Source: Variovorax sp. PBL-E5 (GTDB lineage: Bacteria > Pseudomonadota > Gammaproteobacteria > Burkholderiales > Burkholderiaceae_C). Taken from it: a DNA stretch of 64,000 nt. Made by a program: the position numbers and the translations under genes. Location: the NCBI RefSeq assembly GCF_901827185.1, contig NZ_LR594671.1, positions 4,676,001 to 4,740,000 on the forward strand, read 5' to 3'. A model generated the notes under the pieces. It saw only the letters and a program-made list of their open reading frames with translations, was not told the DNA's origin and made no database searches. Shown here in pieces: positions 8,663 through 18,490 of this stretch; position 1 is the first letter of the stretch; each line of letters opens with the position of its first letter.

Positions 8663-9441
8663 TACGTCGGCGCGCGCTTGGCCTCGATCGCGTCGAGCGC
8701 CGAGGCAAAGTCGGGGCCGGACAACAAGCGGCCCTGCTGCAGCAGGTTGAACTCCCACTCGCCGGCCAACGTGCCCTCCATGGAACGGCGCAGCGCCACC
8801 TTGGCGGCGCGCAGGGCGTCGGCCGAGCGGCAGGCCAGGTCCTTCGCGAAGGCCTGGCCCTCGTCGCGAAGCTGGGCATCGTCCTGCGCCAGATGCGTCG
8901 CCAGGCCGATCCGCACGGCCTCCTCGCCGTACACGCGCTGCGCCCGCATCACCATGTTGGCGGCGCGCTCCAGGCCGATCAGGCGCGGCAGGAGGTACAT
9001 CGCGCCCAATGGCGGGATGCAGCCGATCGCCGTCCAGTTCTCGTGAAAGAAGGACTTCTTCGAGACCACGCGGAAGTCGGTCGCGAGCGCCAGATCGCAG
9101 CCCGTGCCGACCGCCGCGCCGTTGACCACGGCCACGGTCGGCTTGCTGCACAGCTTGATGAGGCGCACCGCGCCCTGGAAGAAGCTGTAGACGTTCTTTT
9201 GCACTTCGTCCGGCGTCATCTTCTGGACCTCGCGCAGGAAGCCCTTGTCGCCGCCCGAGGAAAAATCGGGGCCGTTGCCGGTGAACAGGATGACGCGCAC
9301 GCCGGGGTCGGCCTCGAAGGCCTTCACGGCCTCCATGACCTCGCCGAGAAACTGCGGCACCAGGCCGTTGCGGGTCTCGGGGCGGTTGAAGATGATCTGG
9401 GCCACGCGGTCTTCCACGCGGGTCTGCAATTGGTCGCTCAT
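8659..9441 (-). CDS. Crotonase-family protein with altered active site
   Basis: Last gene of the long minus-strand operon; 260 residues. It has the crotonase fold (RPETRNGLVP, SSGGDKGF oxyanion-hole region), but the first hydratase glutamate is aspartate (GTGCDLA) and the second site reads FFHENWTAIG, so simple hydration is doubtful. Isomerase, hydrolase or a retro-Claisen role are alternatives. The start is ATG 9441 with AAGGACC upstream; a longer open frame upstream is shadow. Its stop codon shares bases with that of the convergent plus-strand dehydrogenase. Confidence 0.8.
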   Translation of the reverse strand: MSDQLQTRVEDRVAQIIFNRPETRNGLVPQFLGEVMEAVKAFEADPGVRVILFTGNGPDFSSGGDKGFLREVQKMTPDEVQKNVYSFFQGAVRLIKLCSKPTVAVVNGAAVGTGCDLALATDFRVVSKKSFFHENWTAIGCIPPLGAMYLLPRLIGLERAANMVMRAQRVYGEEAVRIGLATHLAQDDAQLRDEGQAFAKDLACRSADALRAAKVALRRSMEGTLAGEWEFNLLQQGRLLSGPDFASALDAIEAKRAPTY

Positions 9442-9472
9442 CGGAATGGTCCTTGATTGGGGAATGCGGGTG

Positions 9473-10633
9473 TCAGTGCAGCGCCGAAGCGGCGCGCACC
9501 AGGTGCTTGGCGATGGTGATCTGCTGGATCTGGGTCGTGCCTTCGTAGATGCGGAAGATGCGCGCGTCCCGGTACAGCCGCTCGACGGCCGAGTCCTGCA
9601 TGTAGCCCGCGCCGCCGAAGACCTGGATGGCGCGATCGGCCACGCGGCCCACCATTTCGGATGCGTACATCTTGCAGCAGGCCGCATCCATCGAGAAGTC
9701 CTCGCCGCGGTCGCAGCGCGCCGCGGTCTGCAGCACGAGCGCACGGGCCGCGAGATGCTCGGCGCGGCTGTCCGCGAGCATGGCCTGCACCAGCTGGAAC
9801 TGCGCGATGGGCTGGCCGAACTGGCGCCGCTCCAGCGCGTAGCGCAGCATCTCGTCGATCAGGCGGCCTGCGAGACCCACCGACGCCGCGCCGATGTGCA
9901 GGCGCCCGCGATCGATGGTGCGCATGGTGAGCTTGAAGCCCTTGCCCTCTTCGCCCAGCAAGGCATCGGGCGGCACCACGCAGTCCTCGAAATGCAGATC
10001 GCCGGTGTGCGCGCCCTGCTGGCCCATCTTGCGATCGGGCGGCGCCTGCACCAGGCCCGGCGTGCCGCGCTCGACCAGCAGCACCGACACGCCGCTGCCC
10101 CCGGTCGAACCCGGCTCGGTGCGCGCGACGACGTTGATCACATCCGCTTCGGAGGCGCCGGTGATGAAGCGCTTGCCGCCGTTGATGACCCAGCAGCCGT
10201 CGGCGCGGCGGTGCGCGCGGGTGTTCAATGCCGTGGCGTCGGAACCGCTGCTCGGCTCGGTCAGCGCAAAGGCGGTGAGCAATTCGCCCGACGCGATGCG
10301 CGGCAGGTAGTGGTCGCGCTGCCTGTCGGTGCCGCCCCACAGGATGGCGCGGCCGCCGAGGCTGTTGTTGGCGCCGATGTAGCCGCGAAAGGCCGGCGCG
10401 GCGTAGCACAGCTCGAACACCACCTGCACTTCCTCGCAGGCATTCAGTTCGAGGCCGCCATACTTCTGCGGCAAGGTCATGCCGAACAGGCCGAGCTTGC
10501 GCATGTCGGCGACCACCTCCTCGGGGATGCGGTCCTCGGCCGCCACCCGCGCCTCGGCAGGAATCAATCGGTCGCGCACCAGGCGCGCCACGCTGGCGAC
10601 GAATTGCTTCAGGTCTTGGGGATCGAGGGCCAA
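9473..10633 (-). CDS. Acyl-CoA dehydrogenase (TTG start)
   Basis: A 386-residue homotetrameric-type ACAD with the usual catalytic glutamate, E364 in RIYEGTTQIQQ, and the loop TEPSSGSDA. The start is a TTG at 10633 (reading MALDPQDLKQF), supported by AAGGA eight bases upstream and by the matching N-terminus MALDADNLNQF of the paralogue at 11679-12836, also a TTG start. The two ACADs flank a Bug receptor gene and look like a tandem duplication. It would insert a 2,3 double bond into an acyl-CoA; with BadH- and BadI-like genes in the same operon, one of these paralogues could be the cyclohexanecarboxyl-CoA dehydrogenase (AliB role). Confidence 0.86.
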   Translation of the reverse strand: MALDPQDLKQFVASVARLVRDRLIPAEARVAAEDRIPEEVVADMRKLGLFGMTLPQKYGGLELNACEEVQVVFELCYAAPAFRGYIGANNSLGGRAILWGGTDRQRDHYLPRIASGELLTAFALTEPSSGSDATALNTRAHRRADGCWVINGGKRFITGASEADVINVVARTEPGSTGGSGVSVLLVERGTPGLVQAPPDRKMGQQGAHTGDLHFEDCVVPPDALLGEEGKGFKLTMRTIDRGRLHIGAASVGLAGRLIDEMLRYALERRQFGQPIAQFQLVQAMLADSRAEHLAARALVLQTAARCDRGEDFSMDAACCKMYASEMVGRVADRAIQVFGGAGYMQDSAVERLYRDARIFRIYEGTTQIQQITIAKHLVRAASALH

Positions 10634-10695
10634 GCTGTTTCCTTTGTTTGCTCGGTGGTGCGGTCTCGCGGTCTCGGATCGTCTTTGACGATCGA

Positions 10696-11655
10696 CTACG
10701 TCTTCTTGAGGATCGCGCCCCACTGCGCGTATTCGCGCTTCTGTTGCGCATCCAGGTCGGCGGAAGATCCCGGCATCGGTTCGTAGCCCAGCTTGACCAG
10801 TGCCGAGCCGTACTTCGGCGCCACCTGCGCGCGCTGCAATTCGGCGTTGAGTCGCGTCACGATCGCGGGCGGCAGTCCTGCCGGACCGTAGAGGCCGAAC
10901 CAGCCCACGTGGTGGTAGCCGGGGATGGTCTCGCTGACCGTCGGCACGTCGGGCAGCAAGGGCAGGCGCCTGGCGCCGGTGGTGGCCAGCGGGCGCAGCT
11001 TGCCTTCGCGGATCAATGCGTCCACGCCGCCGACGATGTCGACGATCAGGTCGATGTGGCCGCCCAGCAGATCCACCACGGACTGCGACGCGCCCTTGTA
11101 CGGCACATAGGTGAATTCGGCGCCGGTCTTGCGTGCGAGCAGCACCGTCGCGAGATGGTTGCCGGTGCCGGGCCCGGTGGTGCCGAAGCTCAGCTTGCCC
11201 GGCTGCGTCCGGCCGATCGAGATCAGCTCGTCCAGCGTCTTGATCGGCGACGAGGAAGAGACGACGAACACGTACTGGAACTGCGCGAAGCCGCCGATCG
11301 GTACGAACGATTTCATCGGGTCGTAGGGCAACGGGATTTCGGTCACGTAGGGCAGCATCGTCTGCAGGCTGTTCGGGATCGTGCCCAGGGTGTAACCGTC
11401 GGGCGCTGCACGGGCCAGGCGCTCCAGGCCGATGGCGCCCGAAGCGCCGGTGATGTTCTCCACCACCAGCGGCTGGCCGAGCGCGTTCGACAGCTGTTCG
11501 GCGGCCAGGCGCGAGAAGGCGTCGGTGGAGCCGCCCGCGGCGAAGGGCACGATCCACTTGATCTGGCGCTCGGGCCAGCCCGACGCCGCGCGCACGGCCG
11601 GAGCGGCCACGGCGGCCGCGATGCCGGCCATCGCCATCCTGCGATTGATGTTCAT
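10696..11655 (-). CDS. Bug-type tripartite tricarboxylate transporter receptor
   Basis: A 319-residue periplasmic receptor of the Bug/TctC family. A signal peptide of about 23 residues (RRMAMAGIAAAVAAPAV) precedes mature sequence with WIVPFAAGGSTD, PDGYTLG and the GPGTGNHLA region that lines the ligand cleft. The ribosome site is CAGGAGACAAGAC before ATG 11655. No TctA or TctB membrane gene lies in the window, so this is an orphan receptor, common in Comamonadaceae. Bug proteins bind carboxylates, which fits the catabolic operon, where it sits between two paralogous ACAD genes. Confidence 0.88.
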   Translation of the reverse strand: MNINRRMAMAGIAAAVAAPAVRAASGWPERQIKWIVPFAAGGSTDAFSRLAAEQLSNALGQPLVVENITGASGAIGLERLARAAPDGYTLGTIPNSLQTMLPYVTEIPLPYDPMKSFVPIGGFAQFQYVFVVSSSSPIKTLDELISIGRTQPGKLSFGTTGPGTGNHLATVLLARKTGAEFTYVPYKGASQSVVDLLGGHIDLIVDIVGGVDALIREGKLRPLATTGARRLPLLPDVPTVSETIPGYHHVGWFGLYGPAGLPPAIVTRLNAELQRAQVAPKYGSALVKLGYEPMPGSSADLDAQQKREYAQWGAILKKT

Positions 11656-11678
11656 GTCTTGTCTCCTGGAGTTTGATT

Positions 11679-12836
11679 TCAGGCCGTCTCGGCCCGGCGG
11701 ATCATGTGCTTGGCGATCGTGACCTGCTGGATCTGGGTCGTGCCCTCGTAGATGCGGAACACGCGCACGTCGCGGTAGAGGCGCTCGACCACGCTGTCCT
11801 GCATGTAGCCCGCGCCGCCGAAGATCTGCACCGCGCGATCGGCGATGCGGCCCACCATTTCGCTGGCGAACATCTTGCAGCAGGAGGCTTCCATCGAGAT
11901 GTTCTCGCCGGCATCGCAACGCGCGGCGCTTTCGATCACCAGCGCGCGCGCCGCCGCCATCTCGGCCTGGCTGTCGGCCAGCATCGCCTGCACCAGCTGG
12001 AAGTCGGCGATCGGCTTGCCGAACTGGCGCCGCTCCATCGCGTACTTCAGGGCTTCGTCGATCAGGCGGCGGGCGACGCCGACGCAGATCGCGCCCATGT
12101 GCAGGCGGCTGCGGTCGATGCCCTGCATCGTCAGCTCGAAGCCGCGCCCCTCCACGCCGAGCAGGGCGTCCGCGGGCAGCCGGCAGTCGTCGAAGGCGAG
12201 TTCCGCCACGTGCGTGCCCTGCTGGCCCATCTTCTTCTCGGGCTTGCCGCGCAGGATGCCGGGCGTATCGCCGGGGACCAGGAACACCGACACGCCCTTG
12301 CCGCCGGTGGATTGCGGATCGCTGCGCGCCACCACGATGAAGAGGTCGGCGATGTCGGCATGCGTGATGAAGGTCTTGCGTCCGCTCAACACCCAGGCGC
12401 CATCGGCCTGCTTCGTCGCCCGGGTCTTCAGCGCCGCGGCATCGGAGCCGGTCTCGGGCTCGGTCAGCGCGAACGCGGTCACGAGTTCGCCGGAAGCGAC
12501 CCGCGGCAGGTACTTGTCCTTCATCGCCTCGCTGCCGCCGACCAGGATCGCCCGGCCGCCCAGGCCGTTGTTGGCGCCCAGGTAGCCGCGGTAGGCCGGC
12601 GCGGCGTAGCACAGCTCGAAGACGACGCGCACCTCTTCCGCGGCATTGAGTTCGAGGCCGCCGAATTTCTCCGGCAACGTCATGCCGAACAGGCCCAGTT
12701 CGCCCATGCCGCGAAGCAGCTCGGCCGGGATGTGGTCCTCTTCGGCCACCCGGGCCTCGGCCGGGATCAGCCGCTCGCGCACGAAGCGGGCGACGGTGTC
12801 GGTGAACTGGTTCAGGTTGTCAGCATCGAGTGCCAA
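11679..12836 (-). CDS. Acyl-CoA dehydrogenase (TTG start), paralogue of the gene at 9473
   Basis: A 385-residue ACAD with catalytic E364 in RIYEGTTQIQQ and TEPETGSDAAALKT. It starts with TTG at 12836, preceded by AAGGAG at good spacing. It aligns along its length with the ACAD at 9473-10633, including ELCYAAPAYRGYLGANNGLGG. Two near-identical dehydrogenases in one operon could act on successive intermediates, for example ring acyl-CoA and the opened dicarboxylyl-CoA. This is inference. An FAD cofactor and EtfAB as electron acceptor are expected from the family. Confidence 0.87.
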   Translation of the reverse strand: MALDADNLNQFTDTVARFVRERLIPAEARVAEEDHIPAELLRGMGELGLFGMTLPEKFGGLELNAAEEVRVVFELCYAAPAYRGYLGANNGLGGRAILVGGSEAMKDKYLPRVASGELVTAFALTEPETGSDAAALKTRATKQADGAWVLSGRKTFITHADIADLFIVVARSDPQSTGGKGVSVFLVPGDTPGILRGKPEKKMGQQGTHVAELAFDDCRLPADALLGVEGRGFELTMQGIDRSRLHMGAICVGVARRLIDEALKYAMERRQFGKPIADFQLVQAMLADSQAEMAAARALVIESAARCDAGENISMEASCCKMFASEMVGRIADRAVQIFGGAGYMQDSVVERLYRDVRVFRIYEGTTQIQQVTIAKHMIRRAETA

Positions 12837-12872
12837 GGCGCTCTCCTTCGTGGAATGTGATTCGGGTCATCG

Positions 12873-13640
12873 TCACCAGCCGCCGAACGACAGGCCGCCG
12901 TTCACGCTCAGCGTCTGGCCCGTGATCTGGCCAGCGCCATCGCCGGCCAGGAAGGCCACGGCTTCGGCCACTTCCTCCGCCTTCGGCGCACGGCCCGAAG
13001 GAAAGCGCGTGACGGCCTTGGCGAACAGCTCGTTGCCGAATTGCGGGTTGGCGAACATGCGCTCCCAGCCGACCGTGTTGGAGGTGATGGTGAGCGCCAC
13101 GGCATTCACGCGGATCTTGTCGCGCGTCAGTTCGCGGGCGAGCGATTTGGTCAACAGGATGATGGCCGCACCCGAGGCGCCGATCACCGACTCGCCGGGC
13201 GTCGGATGCCGCGCCGCATCGGTGGTGAGCAGCACCACGGCGCCGTGGCCGGACTGGCGCAGGAACGGAATGGCCGCATGCACCGGCAGGATCCGTCCCA
13301 TGACCCGGATGCGAAAGCCCTCTTCGATCTGCGCCGGCGTCATCTGCTCGAAGGGCAGCGGTCCCAGCGGGGTCTGCGCGCCGGCGCTGACCAGCACATC
13401 CAGGCCGCCCAGCCGGCGCGCCGCCTCGGCCACCGCGGCGGCGCCCTGGGCGGCATCGACGGCATCGCCCTGCACGAAGAAGCTGCCGGGCGAGAGCGCG
13501 TCCAGCACCTGCCCGGCCGCCGCGCCGGTCTCAGCCGAACGGCCGGTGACGGCCACCCTGTGACCCTGGCTGGCCATCAGCTTGGCCACGGCGAAGCCCG
13601 CGCCGGCGCTGCCGCCGGTGACGAGGACGGCCTTGCTCAC
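12873..13640 (-). CDS. SDR-fold protein lacking the catalytic Tyr and Lys
   Basis: A 255-residue short-chain dehydrogenase fold. A nucleotide-binding motif, VTGGSAGAG, is present near residues 8-15. Aligned with the neighbouring active SDR, the YxxxK site reads IGASG (I153, G157), the catalytic serine is threonine, and the NAG motif is SAG. Other family features such as LLTKSLARELT and GQTLSVNGGLS are normal. It may therefore be a non-catalytic or chemically different SDR, perhaps partnered with the active one at 14115. The start is GTG 13640, giving a GTGA overlap with the MaoC gene. Confidence 0.82.
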   Translation of the reverse strand: MSKAVLVTGGSAGAGFAVAKLMASQGHRVAVTGRSAETGAAAGQVLDALSPGSFFVQGDAVDAAQGAAAVAEAARRLGGLDVLVSAGAQTPLGPLPFEQMTPAQIEEGFRIRVMGRILPVHAAIPFLRQSGHGAVVLLTTDAARHPTPGESVIGASGAAIILLTKSLARELTRDKIRVNAVALTITSNTVGWERMFANPQFGNELFAKAVTRFPSGRAPKAEEVAEAVAFLAGDGAGQITGQTLSVNGGLSFGGW

Positions 13641-14092
13641 CGGTACCGCCGCTGCACGAATTCGGCGATGCAGACCGGCTTGGTCTCGCCCTCTCGCTCC
13701 ACGTTCATGTCCCAGGTGAGCTGCAGGCCGTTGTCCGCCACTTCCTCGCAGGCCAGCAGCTTGATGCGGCAACGCAGCCGGCTGCCCACCGGCACCGGCG
13801 CAGGAAATCGAACCCGGTTCATGCCGTAGTTGAGGCCCATGCGCATCTGCTCGACCTTGATCGCCGTCGCGTACATGATCGGCAGCAGCGACAGCGTGAG
13901 GAAGCCGTGCGCGATGGTGGTGCCATAAGGGCCGGCCTTCGCGCGGACCGGGTCCACGTGCAGCCATTGGTGGTCGCCGGTGGCCTCGGCGAACAGGTCG
14001 ATCTGTTCCTGAGTGACCGTGATCCAGTCGCTGGTCGACACGTGCTGGCCGACCAGCGGGACGAGCTCGTCCAGCGTCGCGAATACTCTCAT
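13637..14092 (-). CDS. MaoC-like (R)-specific enoyl-CoA hydratase
   Basis: A 151-residue hot-dog-fold protein with the hydratase-2 dyad D40 and H45 in ATGDHQWLHVDP, followed by YGTTIAHGFLTLSLL. It would hydrate an enoyl-CoA to the R-3-hydroxyacyl-CoA or run the reverse dehydration. The gene overlaps the atypical SDR by four bases and has GGAG eight bases before ATG 14092. A paralogue lies at 40964-41428. Bulky-substrate hydratases of this family act in steroid and side-chain degradation; the substrate here is unknown. Confidence 0.88.
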   Translation of the reverse strand: MRVFATLDELVPLVGQHVSTSDWITVTQEQIDLFAEATGDHQWLHVDPVRAKAGPYGTTIAHGFLTLSLLPIMYATAIKVEQMRMGLNYGMNRVRFPAPVPVGSRLRCRIKLLACEEVADNGLQLTWDMNVEREGETKPVCIAEFVQRRYR

Positions 14093-14114
14093 TGCTTGTT
14101 CTCCGGGTGCCGGC

Positions 14115-14858
14115 TCAGCCGGCCATGGTCAGGCCGCCGCTGACGCTCAGGACCTGGCCGGTGACGTAGTTCGAGTGCGGTCCCATGAGATAGCGCACGG
14201 CCTCTGCGATGTCCTCGGGCTGGCCGAGACGGCGGAACGGGATGGCGCTGATCAGCGCCTCGCGCAGCCCTTCGGAGGCCTGGGCATTGAACAGCGGCGT
14301 GTCGGTCGGGCCGGGGCACACCACGTTGACATTGATCTGGTGGCGCGCCATCTCGCGCGCCAGCGATTTCGTGAAGGCGATCAGGCCGCCCTTGGTCGCC
14401 GCGTAGGCCGTCTCGCCCATGCTGCCGACCCGGCCGGCGTCGCTGGCGATGTTGACGATCTTGCCCGCGTTGGCCGAGATCATCGACGGCAATACCAGCT
14501 GGGTCAGCCGCATCGCACCCAACAGGTTGACCGCCACCAGCCGTTCCCACAGCGCCGGATCGTTCTTGATGAAAGGGCCGACCTTGTCGAAGCCGGCGGC
14601 ATTCACCAGCCCGTCCACCCGCCCATGCCGCGCCAGGACTTCCGCGGCGAACGCCTTCACGGAATCCGCCTGTGCCAGATCGAGCGCCGCCGCCGACACC
14701 CGGCCGCCCTCGCAGCCCTCGGCCGTGCCCTGCGCGCCCGCGAGGTCGAGGTCGCCGACGTGCACGACGGCGCCATGCGCGGCCAGCACCTGGGTGGTCG
14801 CCCGGCCGATGCCCGAGGCGCCGCCGGTGACCACGATGATCTTGTCCTTCAATTCCAC
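14115..14858 (-). CDS. SDR resembling BadH (2-hydroxycyclohexanecarboxyl-CoA dehydrogenase)
   Basis: A 247-residue SDR with GGASGIG near residues 12-18 and the full triad S139, Y152, K156. Several stretches recall BadH of Rhodopseudomonas palustris: IVNIASDAGRVGS, NVNVVCPGPTDT and GQVLSVSGGLTM. BadH oxidises 2-hydroxycyclohexane-1-carboxyl-CoA to the 2-keto form, the substrate of BadI, whose homologue is encoded three genes upstream in the same operon. The start is GTG 14858, five bases after AAGGAGA. An ATG at 14879 overlapping the previous stop is possible but lacks a ribosome site. Assignment is from recalled similarity, not a search. Confidence 0.82.
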   Translation of the reverse strand: MELKDKIIVVTGGASGIGRATTQVLAAHGAVVHVGDLDLAGAQGTAEGCEGGRVSAAALDLAQADSVKAFAAEVLARHGRVDGLVNAAGFDKVGPFIKNDPALWERLVAVNLLGAMRLTQLVLPSMISANAGKIVNIASDAGRVGSMGETAYAATKGGLIAFTKSLAREMARHQINVNVVCPGPTDTPLFNAQASEGLREALISAIPFRRLGQPEDIAEAVRYLMGPHSNYVTGQVLSVSGGLTMAG

Positions 14859-14875
14859 GAAGTCTCCTTGAGAAG

Positions 14876-15631
<756 letters not shown>

Positions 15632-15644
15632 CGTCTGCTCCTGC

Positions 15645-17663
15645 TCACAGCGCCCAGGCCAGCCGGGTGCCTTCGTCGATGGCGCGCACCGCATCGAGCT
15701 CGCTCGCGACATGGGCGCCACCGATGACGTCGACCTGCATGCCGGCGGCCAGCAGTTCGTCGGCCAATGCGCGGTTGACCTCCTGGCCGGCGCAGACCAC
15801 GACGGTGTCCACCGCCAGCACTTTCGGCTCGCCGTTGACGGTGATGTGGAAGCCGTCGTCGTCCACCCGCTCGTAGGTGCAGCCGGTCAGCGTCTTCACG
15901 CCGCGGCGGCGCAGCTTGCCGCGATGGATCCAGCCGGTGCTCAGGCCGAGGCGCTCGCCCACCCGCGTGTTCGAGCGCTGCAGCAGCGTCACCTGGCGCT
16001 CGGCCGGCGGCGTGTGCATCGCCTTCAGGGCGGTCGGCGAGGCCGCCGCGGTATCGACACCCCAGTCCTCGAAGAATTCCTCCGGCGTCTCGCGATGGCC
16101 GGCCTCGTGCGGCGAGGTCAGCAGCTCGGCGACGTCGAAGCCGATGCCGCCCATGCCGATGATGGCCACCTGGCCGCCGGCCCGCCTGCGGCCGGTGATG
16201 ATGTCGACATACGACGCCACCTTGGCATGGCCGGCCCCCGGGAACTGCAGCGCGCGCGGCAGGATGCCGGTCGCGACGATCACGCGGTCGAACTCGCCCG
16301 ACGCGAGCTGCGCCGCCGTGGCGCGCGTGTTCAGGCGCAACTGCACGCCGCAACGCTCGATCTGCTCGCGGAAGTAGCGCAGCGTCTCCGCGAACTCGAT
16401 CTTGCCGGGCACGCGCACGGCCAGGTTGAGCTGACCGCCGATGACATCGGAGGCTTCGAACAGCGTGACCTGATGGCCGCGCCCGGCCGCATGGGTGGCC
16501 GCAGCAAGCCCTGCCGGGCCGGCGCCCACCACCGCGACGCGCAGCTTGCGCGCCGGCGCGGGCGACTCGAAGTCGATCTCGCGGCCGGCCTGGGGGTTGA
16601 CCATGCAGCTGGTCGCCTTTTCCGAGAACGCGTTGTCGAGGCAGGCCTGGTTGCAGGCGATGCAGGTGTTGATGGTCTGCGGCAGCCCGGCCGCGGCCTT
16701 GGCCGCGAAGAAAGGATCCGCCAGCAGGGGGCGCGCCATCGACACCATGTCGGCATCGCCGCTGGCGATCATCTCTTCCGCCATCTCCGGCATGTTGATC
16801 CGGTTGGAGATGACGACCGGCAGGCGCACGGCTTTCTTGAGCCGCGCCACCGCGAACCGGAATGCGCCGCGCGGCACCGGGTAGGCGATGGTGGGCACCA
16901 CCGATTCGTGCCAGCCGATGCCGGTGTTGAGCAGATCGGCGCCGGCAGCTTCCACGCCCTGCGCGAGGGCGGCGATCTCTTCGGCGCTCGCACCGCCCTC
17001 GGCCAGGTCCAGCGCGGAAATGCGGTAGACGATGATGAATCCGCTGCCCACCGCGGCGCGGATGCGGCGCACGATCTCGACCGGGAAGCGGCGGCGCTTC
17101 TCGGCGCTGCCACCCCATTCGTCGCTGCGGTTGTTGCAGCGCTCGGTGGCGAACTGGTGCACCAGATAGCCCTCGGAGCCCATGACCTCGACGCCGTCGT
17201 AGCCGGCCTGTTCGGCCAGCTTCGCGCAGCGCACGAAGTCCTCGACCGTGCGCTCGACTTCTTCGGTGGCCAGCGCGCGCGGGGTGCGCGGATTGATCGG
17301 CGAGCGGATGTCGGAAGCACCGACGAGGGCGTCGATCTTGCCGTTGCGGCCCGAGTGGAGCAGTTGCAGCAGGATCTTGCCGCCGTGCCTGTGCACCTCG
17401 TCGGTCACCGGCCGGTGTTCGTGCAGCTGCGCCTCGTTCGTCAGCATCGGCGCGCCCGGCTCGATCAGCCCCTCCTCGTTCGGCGAGCAGCCGCCGGTCA
17501 CGATCACCGCGACACCGCCCCTGGCGCGCTCGCCATAGAACGCGGCCATGCGGCGCACGGGCTGATCCTGCGTATCGATGCGCGTGTGCATCGAGCCCAT
17601 GTAGACGCGGTTGCGCAGCACGGTGCGCCCGAGGTCCAGCGGGGCCATCAGATGCGGGAACAT
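15645..17663 (-). CDS. 2,4-dienoyl-CoA reductase (FadH-like, FMN/Fe-S/FAD)
   Basis: A 672-residue three-domain enzyme: an N-terminal old-yellow-enzyme TIM barrel binding FMN, a 4Fe-4S cluster held by C334, C337, C341 and C353, and a C-terminal FAD/NADPH module with [12 protein letters not shown] near residues 375-386 and IIGMGGIGFD. Y166 and H252 occupy the positions of the E. coli FadH catalytic pair. It reduces conjugated dienoyl-CoA, which arises when an unsaturated or ring substrate is dehydrogenated twice. The start at 17663 lies three bases after the BadI-like stop. Length and layout are normal for the family. Confidence 0.9.
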   Translation of the reverse strand: MFPHLMAPLDLGRTVLRNRVYMGSMHTRIDTQDQPVRRMAAFYGERARGGVAVIVTGGCSPNEEGLIEPGAPMLTNEAQLHEHRPVTDEVHRHGGKILLQLLHSGRNGKIDALVGASDIRSPINPRTPRALATEEVERTVEDFVRCAKLAEQAGYDGVEVMGSEGYLVHQFATERCNNRSDEWGGSAEKRRRFPVEIVRRIRAAVGSGFIIVYRISALDLAEGGASAEEIAALAQGVEAAGADLLNTGIGWHESVVPTIAYPVPRGAFRFAVARLKKAVRLPVVISNRINMPEMAEEMIASGDADMVSMARPLLADPFFAAKAAAGLPQTINTCIACNQACLDNAFSEKATSCMVNPQAGREIDFESPAPARKLRVAVVGAGPAGLAAATHAAGRGHQVTLFEASDVIGGQLNLAVRVPGKIEFAETLRYFREQIERCGVQLRLNTRATAAQLASGEFDRVIVATGILPRALQFPGAGHAKVASYVDIITGRRRAGGQVAIIGMGGIGFDVAELLTSPHEAGHRETPEEFFEDWGVDTAAASPTALKAMHTPPAERQVTLLQRSNTRVGERLGLSTGWIHRGKLRRRGVKTLTGCTYERVDDDGFHITVNGEPKVLAVDTVVVCAGQEVNRALADELLAAGMQVDVIGGAHVASELDAVRAIDEGTRLAWAL

Positions 17664-17666
17664 CGC

Positions 17667-18458
17667 TCAGGCCTTCCGGTCGCGCGCGGCGCGGAAGTCC
17701 GGCTTGCGCTTCTCGCGGAACGCGTTGGCGCCCTCCTTCGCCTCGGGCGTCTGGTAGAACAGCGCCAGCGCCTCGAGCCCGGCATTGCCGATGCCGCGGA
17801 TGTTGTCGCTGTCGGCATTGAACGAGCGCTTGGCAATGGCGATGGCGGTCGGGCTCTTCTCGAGCAGCTCGGCGCACCAGGCATCGACGGTCGCGTCGAG
17901 CTGATCATGCGGCACCACCACGTTGACCAGCCCCATCGCCTGCGCTTCGGCGGCGGTGTAGCGGCGACAGAAATACCAGATCTCGCGCGCCTTCTTCTCG
18001 CCCACGATGCGCGACAGGTAGGCCGTGCCCCAGCCCGGGTCCACCGAGCCGACCTTCGGGCCGACCTGGCCGAAGACCGCCTTCTCGGAAGCAATGGTGA
18101 GGTCGCACATCGTGGCGAGCACGTTGCCGCCGCCGATCGCATAGCCCTGCACGCGTGCGATGACGGGCACGCGGCAGTCGCGGATCAGGGTCTGCAATTC
18201 CTCGATCGGCATGCCGGCCACGCCGCGGCCCGCATACTTGCCGTCGTGCGACGACTGGTCGCCGCCGGTGCAGAAGGCGCGCTCCCCGGCGCCGGCCAGC
18301 ACGATGGCGCCGATCGACGGATCGGCATCGGCGTCGCGAAAGGCCAGGATCATCTCCTCGACCGTGTCGGGACGAAAGGCGTTCATCACCTTCTCGCGGT
18401 TGATCGTGATGCGCGCCACGCCGTTCTTCTTGGCGTAAATGATGTCGTTGAATTCCAT
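17667..18458 (-). CDS. badI: 2-ketocyclohexanecarboxyl-CoA hydrolase (BadI-like)
   Basis: A 263-residue crotonase-family enzyme. It matches BadI of R. palustris in diagnostic stretches: GAIVLAGAGERAFCTGGDQS, RVQGYAIGGGNVLAT, VFGQVGPKVGSVDPGWGTAY, REIWYFCRRY and PTAIAIAKRSFN. BadI opens the ring of 2-ketocyclohexane-1-carboxyl-CoA by hydrolysis, giving pimeloyl-CoA. Related MenB-type enzymes share part of the motif, but no menaquinone gene is nearby. BadH- and BadK-like genes are in the same operon, which strongly suggests an alicyclic ring-opening step. The identification comes from recalled similarity. Confidence 0.85.
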   Translation of the reverse strand: MEFNDIIYAKKNGVARITINREKVMNAFRPDTVEEMILAFRDADADPSIGAIVLAGAGERAFCTGGDQSSHDGKYAGRGVAGMPIEELQTLIRDCRVPVIARVQGYAIGGGNVLATMCDLTIASEKAVFGQVGPKVGSVDPGWGTAYLSRIVGEKKAREIWYFCRRYTAAEAQAMGLVNVVVPHDQLDATVDAWCAELLEKSPTAIAIAKRSFNADSDNIRGIGNAGLEALALFYQTPEAKEGANAFREKRKPDFRAARDRKA

Positions 18459-18490
18459 GTCGTCGGTTTCCTGGGTTGGCGTTGCTTGTC

